In this document: positions 8,911-17,132 of the stretch, piece by piece
How the letters are laid out: every line of letters starts with the position of its first letter
Position numbering within the stretch: the first letter of the stretch is position 1
NCBI GenBank assembly: GCA_905198745.1
Contig: CAJKDU010000001.1
Location: forward strand, 89,876 to 153,875
Source: an uncultured Prevotella sp.
GTDB lineage: Bacteria; Bacteroidota; Bacteroidia; Bacteroidales; Bacteroidaceae
Direction of reading: 5' to 3'
Length of the DNA: 64,000 bases
Notes under the pieces: generated by a model
Seen by the model: only the letters and a program-made list of their open reading frames with translations
Database searches by the model: none
Told to the model about the DNA's origin: nothing
Translations under genes and position numbers: made by a program

Positions 8911-8954
8911 TAACTTTGCACTTGCAAAGGTAATGATTTCTTTATGAATACAAA
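8911..8954. promoter_or_regulatory. Overlapping divergent promoters of the OmpH-like gene and pepD
   Basis: The plus strand has TAACTTTG (8911-8918) facing pepD. The minus strand has TACCTTTG (8925-8932) facing the OmpH-like gene, with TTTG at 8951-8954 (18 bp). The two -7 boxes form the inverted repeat CTTTGC-ACTT-GCAAAG, so RNA polymerase probably cannot occupy both at once. Confidence 0.5.
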
Positions 8955-8972
8955 CAATAAATTCAATAAATA

Positions 8973-10430
8973 ATGAATAAAAGTGATTTAAAACCCGCAT
9001 GCGTATTCGAGCAATTCGCTAAAATCAATGCCATTCCCCGCCCTTCCAAGCACGAGGAAAAGATGATTGAGTATCTGAAAAACTTCGGCGAAAGCCACGG
9101 ACTGGAAACGGAAGTGGACGAAACCGGCAACGTGATTATCAGAAAGCCTGCCACCAAAGGCTACGAAAATAAGAAGACCGTCATCCTGCAGAGCCACATG
9201 GACATGGTGTGCGACAAGCTGGTTGACGTGGACTTCGACTTCAGCAAGGACGCCATACAGACCTATATCGACGGCGAATGGCTCACAGCCAAGGGCACCA
9301 CACTGGGTGCCGACGACGGCATCGGCGACGCCATAGAGCTTGCCATCCTGGAGAGCAACGACATCGAGCACGGCCCTATCGAGTGTGTGTTCACACGCGA
9401 CGAGGAGACACAGCTCACCGGTGCCATGGGCATGAAGGCAGGATTCATGAAGGGACAGATGCTCATCAACCTCGACTCTGAAGACGAGGGACAGATCTTC
9501 GTGTCGTGTGCAGGCGGACGCGCCACCACAGCCCTGTTCAAGTTCAACCGTGAAGAGGCACCCGAAGGCTACTTCTTCATGGAAGCTTCGCTCAAGGGAC
9601 TGAACGGCGGACATTCCGGCGACGACATCGAAAAGAAGCGTGCCAATGCCATCAAGGTGCTCGACCGCTTCCTATACATCGAACTGCAGAAGACCGATCT
9701 GCGCCTCGTGTCGTTCAACTCAGGCAAGATGCACAATGCCATCCCACGCGACGGCAAGGTAGTGTTTGCCGTGCCTGCCGCACAGAAAGAGCAGGTGAAG
9801 GCCGACTGGAACGTGTTCATGGCTGGCGTGGAAGACGAGTTCCACGTGACCGACCGCAGCATGGAACACCGGCTGGAGAGCACCGAGGCTGCCAAGGTCA
9901 TCGAGAAGAAGGTGGCAGACAACTTCATCCGTGCCATCCAGGCTCTCGACAACGGCGTGTTCGCCATCTGCCAGGACCCCGAGCTCAACGGCATGGTGGA
10001 GACATCGAGCAACGTGGCAAGCATCGTGACCTCGGAAAACGAAATCAGCATCGTGGCAAGCCAGCGCTCCAACGTGATGAGCAACCTGGACAACATGTGC
10101 AACACCGTGAAAGCAGCCTTTGAGCTGGCTGGTGCCGAAGTGGCACAAACCGACGGATATCCTGCATGGAAGATGCGCCCGAACAGCGAACTGACCGAGC
10201 TGGCAGTGAAGACCTACGAGAAGCTGTTCGGCAAGAAGCCCGTGGTACGCGGCATCCACGCAGGTCTGGAGTGTGGACTGTTCTCCGAGCGTTATCCCGA
10301 CCTCGACATGGTGTCGTTCGGACCTACACTCCGTGGCGTGCACACACCCGACGAGAAACTCTTGATTCCGACTGTAGAGATGGTGTGGAATCACTTGCTG
10401 GAGATTCTCAAGAATGTGCCTGAAGAATAA
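8973..10430 (+). CDS. pepD: Aminoacyl-histidine dipeptidase (M20 family)
   Basis: Zinc dipeptidase of the PepD type, 485 residues, the usual length. It hydrolyses Xaa-His dipeptides such as carnosine and other dipeptides in the cytoplasm; no signal peptide is present. Metal and catalytic residues are in place: LQSHMDMVCDK (His and Asp near residue 76), LGADDGIGDAI (bridging Asp near 113), DEETQLTGAMG (catalytic Glu near 145) and LDSEDEGQIF (near 165). The C-terminal ligand is within VRGIHAGLECGLFS. The lid domain is intact. It ends in a strong terminator and is monocistronic. Confidence 0.93.
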   Translation: MNKSDLKPACVFEQFAKINAIPRPSKHEEKMIEYLKNFGESHGLETEVDETGNVIIRKPATKGYENKKTVILQSHMDMVCDKLVDVDFDFSKDAIQTYIDGEWLTAKGTTLGADDGIGDAIELAILESNDIEHGPIECVFTRDEETQLTGAMGMKAGFMKGQMLINLDSEDEGQIFVSCAGGRATTALFKFNREEAPEGYFFMEASLKGLNGGHSGDDIEKKRANAIKVLDRFLYIELQKTDLRLVSFNSGKMHNAIPRDGKVVFAVPAAQKEQVKADWNVFMAGVEDEFHVTDRSMEHRLESTEAAKVIEKKVADNFIRAIQALDNGVFAICQDPELNGMVETSSNVASIVTSENEISIVASQRSNVMSNLDNMCNTVKAAFELAGAEVAQTDGYPAWKMRPNSELTELAVKTYEKLFGKKPVVRGIHAGLECGLFSERYPDLDMVSFGPTLRGVHTPDEKLLIPTVEMVWNHLLEILKNVPEE

Positions 10431-10458
10431 AGGAACAAAACCACAGACAACCCATATT

Positions 10459-10500
10459 CGGGTAGAAGAGCCGCAGGGCTCTCCTACCCGATTTTTCTTT
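10459..10500 (+). terminator. Terminator after pepD
   Basis: Hairpin 10459-10490 with GC-rich arms (CGGGTAG and AGAGCC each paired), then ATTTTTCTTT. Confidence 0.85.
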
Positions 10501-10755
10501 AAAACCAAAACGGTGACCACAAGCCGTCGCGGACCATTGTCACCCTCTACTTATTAAAACCCTAAAATAAATTCTTGCGTACTATGATAAGAATATGAAA
10601 GATTAATGGAAAGTTAGGTGTAGAAAGCTGTTAGAGCGGAAGGAAGAAGTTCTCAGACGCGAGACACTTCTTTCCCCACCGCCTTTGCCACAGGGCAATA
10701 GAAATAGATTGTTCCAGGTAGTAATGTATACCTTTGCACGAAAAGAAGCGCCACG
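10501..10755. other. Gene-free stretch between pepD and a small membrane-protein gene
   Basis: No coding sequence recognised. An isolated -7-like TACCTTTG at 10729-10736 on the plus strand has no gene after it and is probably chance. Confidence 0.3.
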
Positions 10756-10917
10756 TCAGAATGGTACAACTTCGAAGGCCAGCAGCAAGACTATCTCACC
10801 CGCAACGATGAACAGTCCCCAAAACAGATGCACCAAACCTTCTTCATTCTTTCTGAGCCAAGAGTAAGCCCTTGATGGCCATGACGGGCGCGCTGAAGTT
10901 TGTTTTAAGTTTATCAT
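10756..10917 (-). CDS. Small single-pass membrane protein, unknown function
   Basis: A 53-codon frame on the minus strand, ATG at 10915-10917, TGA at 10756-10758. The first half is polar and basic, with SWLRKNEEG at residues 19-27. The second half is one hydrophobic helix, about residues 29-50, containing LFWGLFIVAG and EIVLLLAF. Support for a real gene comes from a full consensus promoter on the same strand directly upstream (10951-10982) and from the protein-like split into a charged part and a membrane helix. It is divergent from a membrane-bound LuxR-type regulator, and the space between carries an array of direct repeats. I do not recognise the family. Confidence 0.6.
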   Translation of the reverse strand: MINLKQTSARPSWPSRAYSWLRKNEEGLVHLFWGLFIVAGEIVLLLAFEVVPF

Positions 10918-10950
10918 ATCATTCTATTTTGTTTCGTTCGATTGGTGCTG

Positions 10951-10982
10951 CAAAAGTAAGTCAAGAAGAGGTGCGATGCAAA
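10951..10982 (-). promoter_or_regulatory. Promoter of the small membrane-protein gene
   Basis: Minus strand: TTTG (10979-10982), 20 bp, TACTTTTG (10951-10958). Exact consensus, 34 bp before the ATG. Confidence 0.75.
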
Positions 10983-10991
10983 TATCAGCAG

Positions 10992-11040
10992 ACGTAAAAG
11001 AACGTAAAAAGCTAAAAAACAAACGTAAAAAGGCGTAAAA
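10992..11040 (+). promoter_or_regulatory. Array of ACGTAAAA direct repeats, candidate operator
   Basis: ACGTAAAA occurs at 10992, 11002 and 11023, with GCGTAAAA at 11033 and a degenerate GCTAAAAA at 11011. Units are spaced 10, 21 and 31 bp from the first, that is, on one face of the helix. The array lies between two divergent promoters, next to the -33 element of the small-protein gene and in place of a -33 element for the LuxR-type gene, as expected for a regulator site. Confidence 0.55.
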
Positions 11041-11056
11041 AGACAAGAAAATGCCG

Positions 11057-11064
11057 TATATTTG
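11057..11064 (+). promoter_or_regulatory. -7 box of the membrane LuxR-type gene
   Basis: TATATTTG matches TAnnTTTG, 23 bp before the start codon. There is no TTTG at -33; the ACGTAAAA array covers that position, suggesting activator dependence. Confidence 0.55.
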
Positions 11065-11087
11065 CCGCACGGACCAACACTATATCT

Positions 11088-12077
11088 ATGACCTTTCAAC
11101 TCAAAGAGCGGTTGGAAACATTTATCAACAGCCGCACAGTCAACCGCGAAGAGCGTACCCGCCTCATAGTGTTCCTCATCAGCAACGTGATGTTCCTGAC
11201 GGGATTGCCTCTGCACATCCTCGGATACATTGGTGCCGACGACCCGTCACTGCATGGCATATCTGCCGTGTTTTGGTTTTTGCTCGTCTTCATTTTTCTC
11301 CTCTACCTGTGGAAAAGGGTTACGCTGATACAAACCATCTGCGTCTTTGCCATCGTTTCGCAACTGACAGAATCGGCACGTATTGTCTATCTTGCCACCG
11401 AAATGCCCGACAACTTCGAGCGCGTGATTGTGATCAACCTGGTCATATCGTTTGCCATAGTCATCTACCTTGTGCTTGCTTTCGTCAAGACCGTGCCCGC
11501 AATAGTTACCGCCATCAACCTGCTCACCATATTCTATGCGTCGTACATCAACCCGCAAGCCGTAAACCCCCACTTCCTGCTCCTTTTCTCATTCATAGAA
11601 ATCTTCTCGTGCATATTGGGCTACATCATTTGGCACAGCATGCACAGCCTGCAGCAGGAAACCACTGAATACATGAAAACACAGGACGGCATACTTGAAG
11701 CATTCGGAATGAGCAAGCAAGAGCTGGTGGCCTACCTGCAAATGTGCCGCAACAACAGACAGGAACAGAAAACCATCACGAACTTCTTCAACTACCTCGA
11801 CGAACAGTCGGAGAAGAACCTGCTCAACGCCGTGGAGCAACGAAAGGCCGAAATCAGGCTCCAACAGGAAAACTTTGCCCGCCTCTACCCTCAACTGACG
11901 CCCACGGAACTGGAAGTTTGCCGGCTGGTGATGAACGGAAAAACCGTGAACGACATAGCCCGCATCATGGACAAGAGCACAAACAATGTCAGCACCGTAC
12001 GGATACACATCCGCAAGAAATTAGGCCTGCAGCCTGGCGACGACTTGAGGAAAGCACTCTGTGAGGCTGTGAAATAA
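11088..12077 (+). CDS. Six-TM membrane protein with C-terminal LuxR-type DNA-binding domain
   Basis: 329 residues. About residues 25-185 form six hydrophobic segments (for example VFWFLLVFIFLLYLW and FSFIEIFSCILGYIIW). A helical linker rich in charged residues follows (190-260), then a LuxR/GerE helix-turn-helix at the C-terminus: LTPTELEVCRLVMNGKTVND, with recognition-helix region NNVSTVRIHIRKKLG. This layout implies a regulator that binds DNA while held in the inner membrane; the signal is unknown. The start gives a short soluble N-terminus (MTFQLKERLETF). The gene is divergent from a small membrane protein and separated from it by ACGTAAAA repeats that could be its own target. Neither phosphorylation nor kinase domains are present. 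Confidence 0.8.
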   Translation: MTFQLKERLETFINSRTVNREERTRLIVFLISNVMFLTGLPLHILGYIGADDPSLHGISAVFWFLLVFIFLLYLWKRVTLIQTICVFAIVSQLTESARIVYLATEMPDNFERVIVINLVISFAIVIYLVLAFVKTVPAIVTAINLLTIFYASYINPQAVNPHFLLLFSFIEIFSCILGYIIWHSMHSLQQETTEYMKTQDGILEAFGMSKQELVAYLQMCRNNRQEQKTITNFFNYLDEQSEKNLLNAVEQRKAEIRLQQENFARLYPQLTPTELEVCRLVMNGKTVNDIARIMDKSTNNVSTVRIHIRKKLGLQPGDDLRKALCEAVK

Positions 12078-12266
12078 ACGAGATGACAAGCGGACAAGGC
12101 CAAGCGACCGATTGTTTTTCCTGTCCGGCCAGTCTTCACCCCAACCGGAGACACAAGTACCACTCCCTATCAAAGACCAACCCAAAATGACACTCGGGAA
12201 CCACAAATATCTTTTTGGCACACATTTTGCTTGACACCTACATAAACAAACAAAACAACTAAAAAT

Positions 12267-14324
12267 ATGCAGAAAGGTAATATCGGGGTTACAACCGAGA
12301 ACATTTTCCCCGTCATCAAAAAGTTTCTCTACTCAGACCACGAGATTTTTCTCCGTGAAATGGTGTCGAATGCAGTAGACGCAACGCAAAAGATAAAGAC
12401 ATTAGCCGAGAAGGGAGACTTCAAAGGCGAATTGGGCGACTTGACAGTGCACGTGAACCTGGATAAGGACAAGGGCACGCTGACTATCAGTGACCGCGGT
12501 ATAGGCATGACAGAAGAGGAAATAGACAAATACATCAACCAGATTGCGTTCTCTGGCGTGAACGACTTCCTCGACAAATACAAGGACAACGCCAATGCCA
12601 TCATCGGCCACTTCGGACTGGGCTTCTACTCCTCGTTCATGGTGAGCAAGAAGGTGGAAATCATTACACGCAGCTACAAGGACGGCGCCAAGGCCGTGAA
12701 ATGGAGCTGTGACGGAAGTCCTTCGTACGAAATATCTGAAGCCGAGAAAGAAGGACGCGGTTCGGACATCGTACTCTACATTGACGATGACTGCAAAGAA
12801 TTCCTCGAGAAGAACAAGATAGAAGAGTTGCTCAACAAATACTGCAAGTTCCTGCCAGTACCTGTGGCCTTCGGCAAAAAGACAGAATGGAAGGACGGCA
12901 AGCAGGTGGACACCGACGAGGACAACATTATCAACAACGTGGAACCCCTGTGGACCAAGACACCCAGCACACTGAAAGACGAGGACTACAAGAGTTTCTA
13001 CCGCACCCTCTACCCCATGCAGGACGAGCCGCTGTTCTGGATTCACCTCAACGTGGACTATCCGTTCAACCTCACCGGCATACTCTACTTCCCGAAAATC
13101 AAGTCGAACATCGACATACAGCGCAACAAGATACAACTCTATTGCAACCAGGTATTCGTCACCGACCAGGTGGAAGGCATCGTGCCTGAATTCCTCACCC
13201 TGCTCCACGGTGTCATCGACTCGCCCGACATTCCGTTGAATGTGAGCCGTTCATACCTGCAGAGCGACAGCAACGTGAAGAAAATCTCCACCTACATCAC
13301 CAAGAAGGTGGCAGACCGCCTGCAGAGCATCTTCAAGGAAGACCGCAAGGACTACGAACAGAAGTGGGACGATCTGAAGATATTCATCAACTACGGAATG
13401 CTCTCGCAGGAAGACTTCTACGAGCGCGCCAAGGACTTCGCGCTGATGAAAGACGTGGAAGGCAAGTACTTCACCTTCGAGGAATACAAGACTCTCATCA
13501 AGGACAACCAGACCGACAAGAACGGACAGCTGGTGTATCTCTACGCCAACAACAAGGACGAGCAGTACACCTATATCGAGGCAGCCAAGAAGAAAGGCTA
13601 CAGCGTGCTTCTGCTCGACGGACAACTCGACACGCCAATGGCCTCCATGCTGGAACAGAAACTGGAGAAGAGCCGCTTCGTACGCGTGGACAGTGACACC
13701 GTAGACAGACTTATCGTCAAGGAAGACCTGAAGAAGAGCGAACTGAATGACACAGACCGTGCCAATTTGTCACAGGTGTTCCGTTCACAACTGCCAACAC
13801 TCAACAAGGTGGAATTCAATGTGGAAGTGCAGCCCCTGGGCGAAGAAGGCCAGCCAGTGCTCATCACACAAAGCGAGTATATGCGCCGAATGAAAGACAT
13901 GAGCCGTTACCAGAGCGGCATGTCGTTCTATGCACAGATGCCAGATGCCTACAGTCTGGTTCTCAACAATGAGCATCCGCTCATCAAGAAAGTGCTCGAA
14001 GAGGAAACAGCCAACTGTGGAGAAGCCCTCAAGCCCATCGAGAGCGAAATGAAGGGACAAGAGGCACGACTCGCAGCCCTGCACCAGACACAGAGCAAGA
14101 AAAAGCCGGAAGAACTCACACAGGAAGAGAAGGACGACCTGAAGAACACAGAGAAGGCCATAGAAGACCAGCGCGAGAAGAAAAACAAGATTATAGCCGA
14201 CTATGCAAAAGACAACAAGGTGGTGCACCAACTCATCGACCTCGCCCTCTTGCAGAACGGCATGCTGAAGGGCGCAGCCCTCAACAAGTTCCTCGAAAGA
14301 AGCGTGGAAATGATCGGCAAGTAA
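12267..14324 (+). CDS. htpG: Molecular chaperone HtpG (Hsp90 family)
   Basis: Cytoplasmic ATP-dependent chaperone, 685 residues. The N-terminal GHKL ATPase domain shows MVSNAVDATQK (ATP-binding Asn and Glu), ISDRGIGMTEEEI, and the lid motif GHFGLGFYSSFMV. The middle domain includes the catalytic-arginine loop LNVSRSYLQSDSNVKK. The C-terminal dimerisation part is longer than in E. coli HtpG, with an inserted charged coiled coil (about residues 590-650: KKKPEELTQEEKDDLKNTEK) before the final helices. This insertion is the main departure from the E. coli protein. The gene is monocistronic with a terminator. Confidence 0.95.
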   Translation: MQKGNIGVTTENIFPVIKKFLYSDHEIFLREMVSNAVDATQKIKTLAEKGDFKGELGDLTVHVNLDKDKGTLTISDRGIGMTEEEIDKYINQIAFSGVNDFLDKYKDNANAIIGHFGLGFYSSFMVSKKVEIITRSYKDGAKAVKWSCDGSPSYEISEAEKEGRGSDIVLYIDDDCKEFLEKNKIEELLNKYCKFLPVPVAFGKKTEWKDGKQVDTDEDNIINNVEPLWTKTPSTLKDEDYKSFYRTLYPMQDEPLFWIHLNVDYPFNLTGILYFPKIKSNIDIQRNKIQLYCNQVFVTDQVEGIVPEFLTLLHGVIDSPDIPLNVSRSYLQSDSNVKKISTYITKKVADRLQSIFKEDRKDYEQKWDDLKIFINYGMLSQEDFYERAKDFALMKDVEGKYFTFEEYKTLIKDNQTDKNGQLVYLYANNKDEQYTYIEAAKKKGYSVLLLDGQLDTPMASMLEQKLEKSRFVRVDSDTVDRLIVKEDLKKSELNDTDRANLSQVFRSQLPTLNKVEFNVEVQPLGEEGQPVLITQSEYMRRMKDMSRYQSGMSFYAQMPDAYSLVLNNEHPLIKKVLEEETANCGEALKPIESEMKGQEARLAALHQTQSKKKPEELTQEEKDDLKNTEKAIEDQREKKNKIIADYAKDNKVVHQLIDLALLQNGMLKGAALNKFLERSVEMIGK

Positions 14325-14352
14325 AGACTTCACAGATAATACAGAATAGTTG

Positions 14353-14390
14353 TAAGGCGACAGGCACAAGGTCTGTCGCCTTATTTTTTA
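14353..14390 (+). terminator. Terminator after htpG
   Basis: 11-bp stem TAAGGCGACAG paired with CTGTCGCCTTA, then TTTTTTA. Confidence 0.85.
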
Positions 14391-14452
14391 TACTTACACG
14401 CGCGCATTTAATTGTTTTTAACTACACTGCATACAACTTTTTCTGTCAATGT

Positions 14453-14484
14453 CTTGTCACATTCACAGATTTTTATTTACTTTG
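14453..14484 (+). promoter_or_regulatory. Promoter of the galactose operon
   Basis: CTTG (14453-14456), 20 bp, TTACTTTG (14477-14484), 34 bp before the galM start. One mismatch in each element. Confidence 0.55.
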
Positions 14485-14518
14485 CAATATAATCAATCAC
14501 TAATTAAAACTATTCTTC

Positions 14519-15610
14519 ATGATGAACACGACCGAAACCGAGAATCGCTGTGGTCTGAAAAGAAAAGATTTCCAGACCACCATCAATGGGAAAAATACAG
14601 ATTTGTATATCCTGAGAAACAAGCAAGGCAACGAAGTTGCAGTAACCAACTACGGAGGAGCAGTGCTGGCCATCATGGTGCCCGACCGCAACGGCAACTA
14701 TGCCAATGTGATCGAAGGTCACGACAGCATAGAGCACGTGGTGAACAGTCCGGAGCCATATCTGAGCACACTCATCGGCAGATACGGCAACCGCATCTGC
14801 AAAGGCAAGTTCCAACTGCACGGCAAGGAATACTCACTTGCTCTCAACAACGGTGCCAACTCACTGCATGGCGGCAACAAAGGATTCAATACGAAAGTGT
14901 GGGACGCCCTGCAGATGAACGACCAGTCTGTGGTGATGAACTACGTGAGTTCCTACGGTGAAGAGGGATACAGCGGTGAACTGAAAGTAACCGTCATCTA
15001 CACCTTCACCGACGACAACGAATTCACCATCGAGTACATGGCCACCACCAACAAGAAGACCATCGTCAACCTCACCCACCACGGTTTCTTCAACCTGGCA
15101 GGCATTGCCAATCCCTCACCGACAGTTGAGAACGTGCTCTGCGAAATCAACGCAGACTACTACCTGCCCATCGACGAGACATCTATCCCTACAGGCGAAG
15201 TGAGATTCGTGAAAGACACTCCTTTCGACTTCCGCACACCCAAGGCCATAGGACAGGACATCAATGCCGACAATGAGCAAATCAAGAACGGCACAGGCTA
15301 TGACCACAACTACGTGCTGAACAAGAAGGAAGAGGGCGAACTCAGTTTTGCAGCCCGACTCACCGAACCTACCAGCGGACGCACCATGGAGGTATACACC
15401 ACGGAACCAGGCATACAACTCTACACCGGCAACTTCCTCTTCGGATTTGAAGGCGCACACGGTGCCACATTCCCCAAAAGAAGTGCCGTCTGCCTGGAAG
15501 CACAACACTTCCCCGACACGCCAAACCATCCATACTTCCCGTCAGTGGTGCTTGCACCAGGCGGACAATACAAACAAAAGACCATTTACAAGTTCGGCGT
15601 GGCCAAGTAA
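14519..15610 (+). CDS. galM: Aldose 1-epimerase (galactose mutarotase), cytoplasmic
   Basis: Converts beta-D-galactose to the alpha anomer used by galactokinase. The protein has 363 residues and no signal peptide. Family residues are visible: YGNRICKGKF, NGANSLHGGNKGF, the catalytic-His region NLTHHGFFNLAG, GYDHNYVL, and the C-terminal LEAQHFPDTPNHP with the catalytic glutamate. Two adjacent ATG codons (14519 and 14522) make the exact start uncertain by one residue. It is the first gene of a galM-transporter-galK group, which points to galactose; the lipoprotein paralogue at 18.5 kb belongs to the arabinose operon. Confidence 0.9.
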   Translation: MMNTTETENRCGLKRKDFQTTINGKNTDLYILRNKQGNEVAVTNYGGAVLAIMVPDRNGNYANVIEGHDSIEHVVNSPEPYLSTLIGRYGNRICKGKFQLHGKEYSLALNNGANSLHGGNKGFNTKVWDALQMNDQSVVMNYVSSYGEEGYSGELKVTVIYTFTDDNEFTIEYMATTNKKTIVNLTHHGFFNLAGIANPSPTVENVLCEINADYYLPIDETSIPTGEVRFVKDTPFDFRTPKAIGQDINADNEQIKNGTGYDHNYVLNKKEEGELSFAARLTEPTSGRTMEVYTTEPGIQLYTGNFLFGFEGAHGATFPKRSAVCLEAQHFPDTPNHPYFPSVVLAPGGQYKQKTIYKFGVAK

Positions 15611-15654
15611 ACGTGAAAACACCTTATTATATTAAATAACTAATCATTTAGCAG

Positions 15655-15707
15655 GTTCAAGCGCTGTAGTCTCCGAATATCATAATTCCGAGCTACAGCC
15701 CTTGAAC
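15655..15707 (+). promoter_or_regulatory. Strong hairpin in the galM-transporter gap
   Basis: 15-nt arms (15655-15669 and 15693-15707) pair with a single mismatch around a 23-nt loop. No T run follows, so it does not look like an intrinsic terminator. It ends 2 nt before an ATG at 15710 that I do not use. It could be an RNA processing or stability element within the operon, or an attenuator. Confidence 0.6.
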
Positions 15708-15751
15708 TTATGGCTATTCATTCAAAACAATACAGAAACCAAGAACTCAAA

Positions 15752-17095
15752 ATGAGCAATCAAGCAAAACAACAAGGGGGAAACATGGTGGCCATTATCA
15801 CGATGTGCTTCATCTTCGCCATGATTTCGTTCGTCACCAACATGGGCGCCCCGTTCGGCAACATCTGGGGCTACAAATATGAGTGGGCATCCATGATGGG
15901 TAACATGATGAACTTCGCAGCCTACCTTTTCATGGGAATACCTGCTGGAAAGATGCTGGAAAGCAAGGGATACAAGAAAACAGCACTTATAGCTCTCGGT
16001 GTGGGTATTGTGGGCCTGGCCATACAATACACATCGAGCATCGTGGGCGACAACATAGCCTTGTTCAAAGTAAACGGAGGTGATGTGTGCCTCAACCTGA
16101 TTATCTACCTGATAGGCGCCTTCATCTGCGGATTCTGCGTGTGCATGCTCAACACTGTAGTGAACCCCATGCTCAACCTTCTGGGTGGCGGCGGCAACCG
16201 CGGCAACCAGTTCATACAGCTTGGAGGAACGCTCAACTCGCTCACCGCAACCCTCACTCCACTGCTCACCGGCGTGATGGTGGGCACAGTGACCAAGGAA
16301 ACAAGCATGAGCAATGTAGCTCCGCTGCTGTTCATAGGCATGGGCGTATTTGCCGCAGCTTTCGTGATTATCAGCATGGTGACCATACCGGAACCACAGG
16401 CAGAACACAAGGACGAGAAATACGAAAGCAGTCCTTGGGCTTTCCGCCACTGCGTATTGGGCGTTATTGCCATCTTCTTCTATGTGGGTGTGGAAATTGG
16501 TATCCCAGCCCAGCTCAACTTCTACATCACCAACATGCACTTCGAAGGTGCAGCCTCCGTGGGCGGAGCCTTTGCTGCCGTCTACTGGCTGCTGATGATG
16601 TGCGGCCGCTTCCTCAGCTCGTTCATCAGTGGCAGCGTGTCGACCAAGGTCCAGATGACCGTCGTGTCGGCAGTGGCCATAGCCCTGCTGCTCGTAGCCA
16701 TCATCATGCCTGAAACCAGCACCATCAACTTCAACATGGCAGGCGACTCCGGCGTGGCCAAGTTCTTCAAACTGGCAGCCAACGAACAGGGCATGGTGGC
16801 TTTCACTATTCCGGCCAAGTGTGTGCTCATTGCCCTTTGCGGACTGTGCACATCCATCATGTGGGGCGGCATCTTCAACCTCGCTGTCGAAGGTCTCGGC
16901 AAATACACTGCCCAAGCATCAGGCATCTTCATGATGATGGTGGTAGGCGGCGGCATCATGCCCCTCTTCCAGGACGGCATCGCCAAGGCAGCAGGCCCCA
17001 TCGCCAGCTACTGGCTCATCATCGCCATGGTGGCTTACATCCTGCTGTACACCCTCTTCGGAAGCAAGAACGTGAACAAAGACATCCCCGTATAA
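15752..17095 (+). CDS. MFS sugar transporter (galactose/glucose/fucose permease type)
   Basis: Inner-membrane proton symporter of the FucP/GluP-like major facilitator branch, about 447 residues with about 12 hydrophobic segments. The first follows NMVAIITMCFIFAMISF. Between segments lie FVTNMGAPFGNIWGYKYEW and, in the centre, GGGGNRGNQFIQLGGTLNSL, the conserved Asn/Gln-rich loop of this sugar-permease group. The start at 15752 (MSNQAKQQ) is preferred over 15710 because the latter directly abuts a strong hairpin, while 15752 is preceded by A-rich sequence. The galactose substrate is inferred from its place between galM and galK. Confidence 0.85.
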   Translation: MSNQAKQQGGNMVAIITMCFIFAMISFVTNMGAPFGNIWGYKYEWASMMGNMMNFAAYLFMGIPAGKMLESKGYKKTALIALGVGIVGLAIQYTSSIVGDNIALFKVNGGDVCLNLIIYLIGAFICGFCVCMLNTVVNPMLNLLGGGGNRGNQFIQLGGTLNSLTATLTPLLTGVMVGTVTKETSMSNVAPLLFIGMGVFAAAFVIISMVTIPEPQAEHKDEKYESSPWAFRHCVLGVIAIFFYVGVEIGIPAQLNFYITNMHFEGAASVGGAFAAVYWLLMMCGRFLSSFISGSVSTKVQMTVVSAVAIALLLVAIIMPETSTINFNMAGDSGVAKFFKLAANEQGMVAFTIPAKCVLIALCGLCTSIMWGGIFNLAVEGLGKYTAQASGIFMMMVVGGGIMPLFQDGIAKAAGPIASYWLIIAMVAYILLYTLFGSKNVNKDIPV

Positions 17096-17132
17096 CTAAC
17101 ATTATCAATCAACAAACTAAAACTTTATAACT

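Noticed and set aside
15722..16915. Minus-strand open frame of 397 codons opposite the MFS transporter
   Set aside because: His/Glu-rich shadow of a transmembrane coding sequence; no start context.
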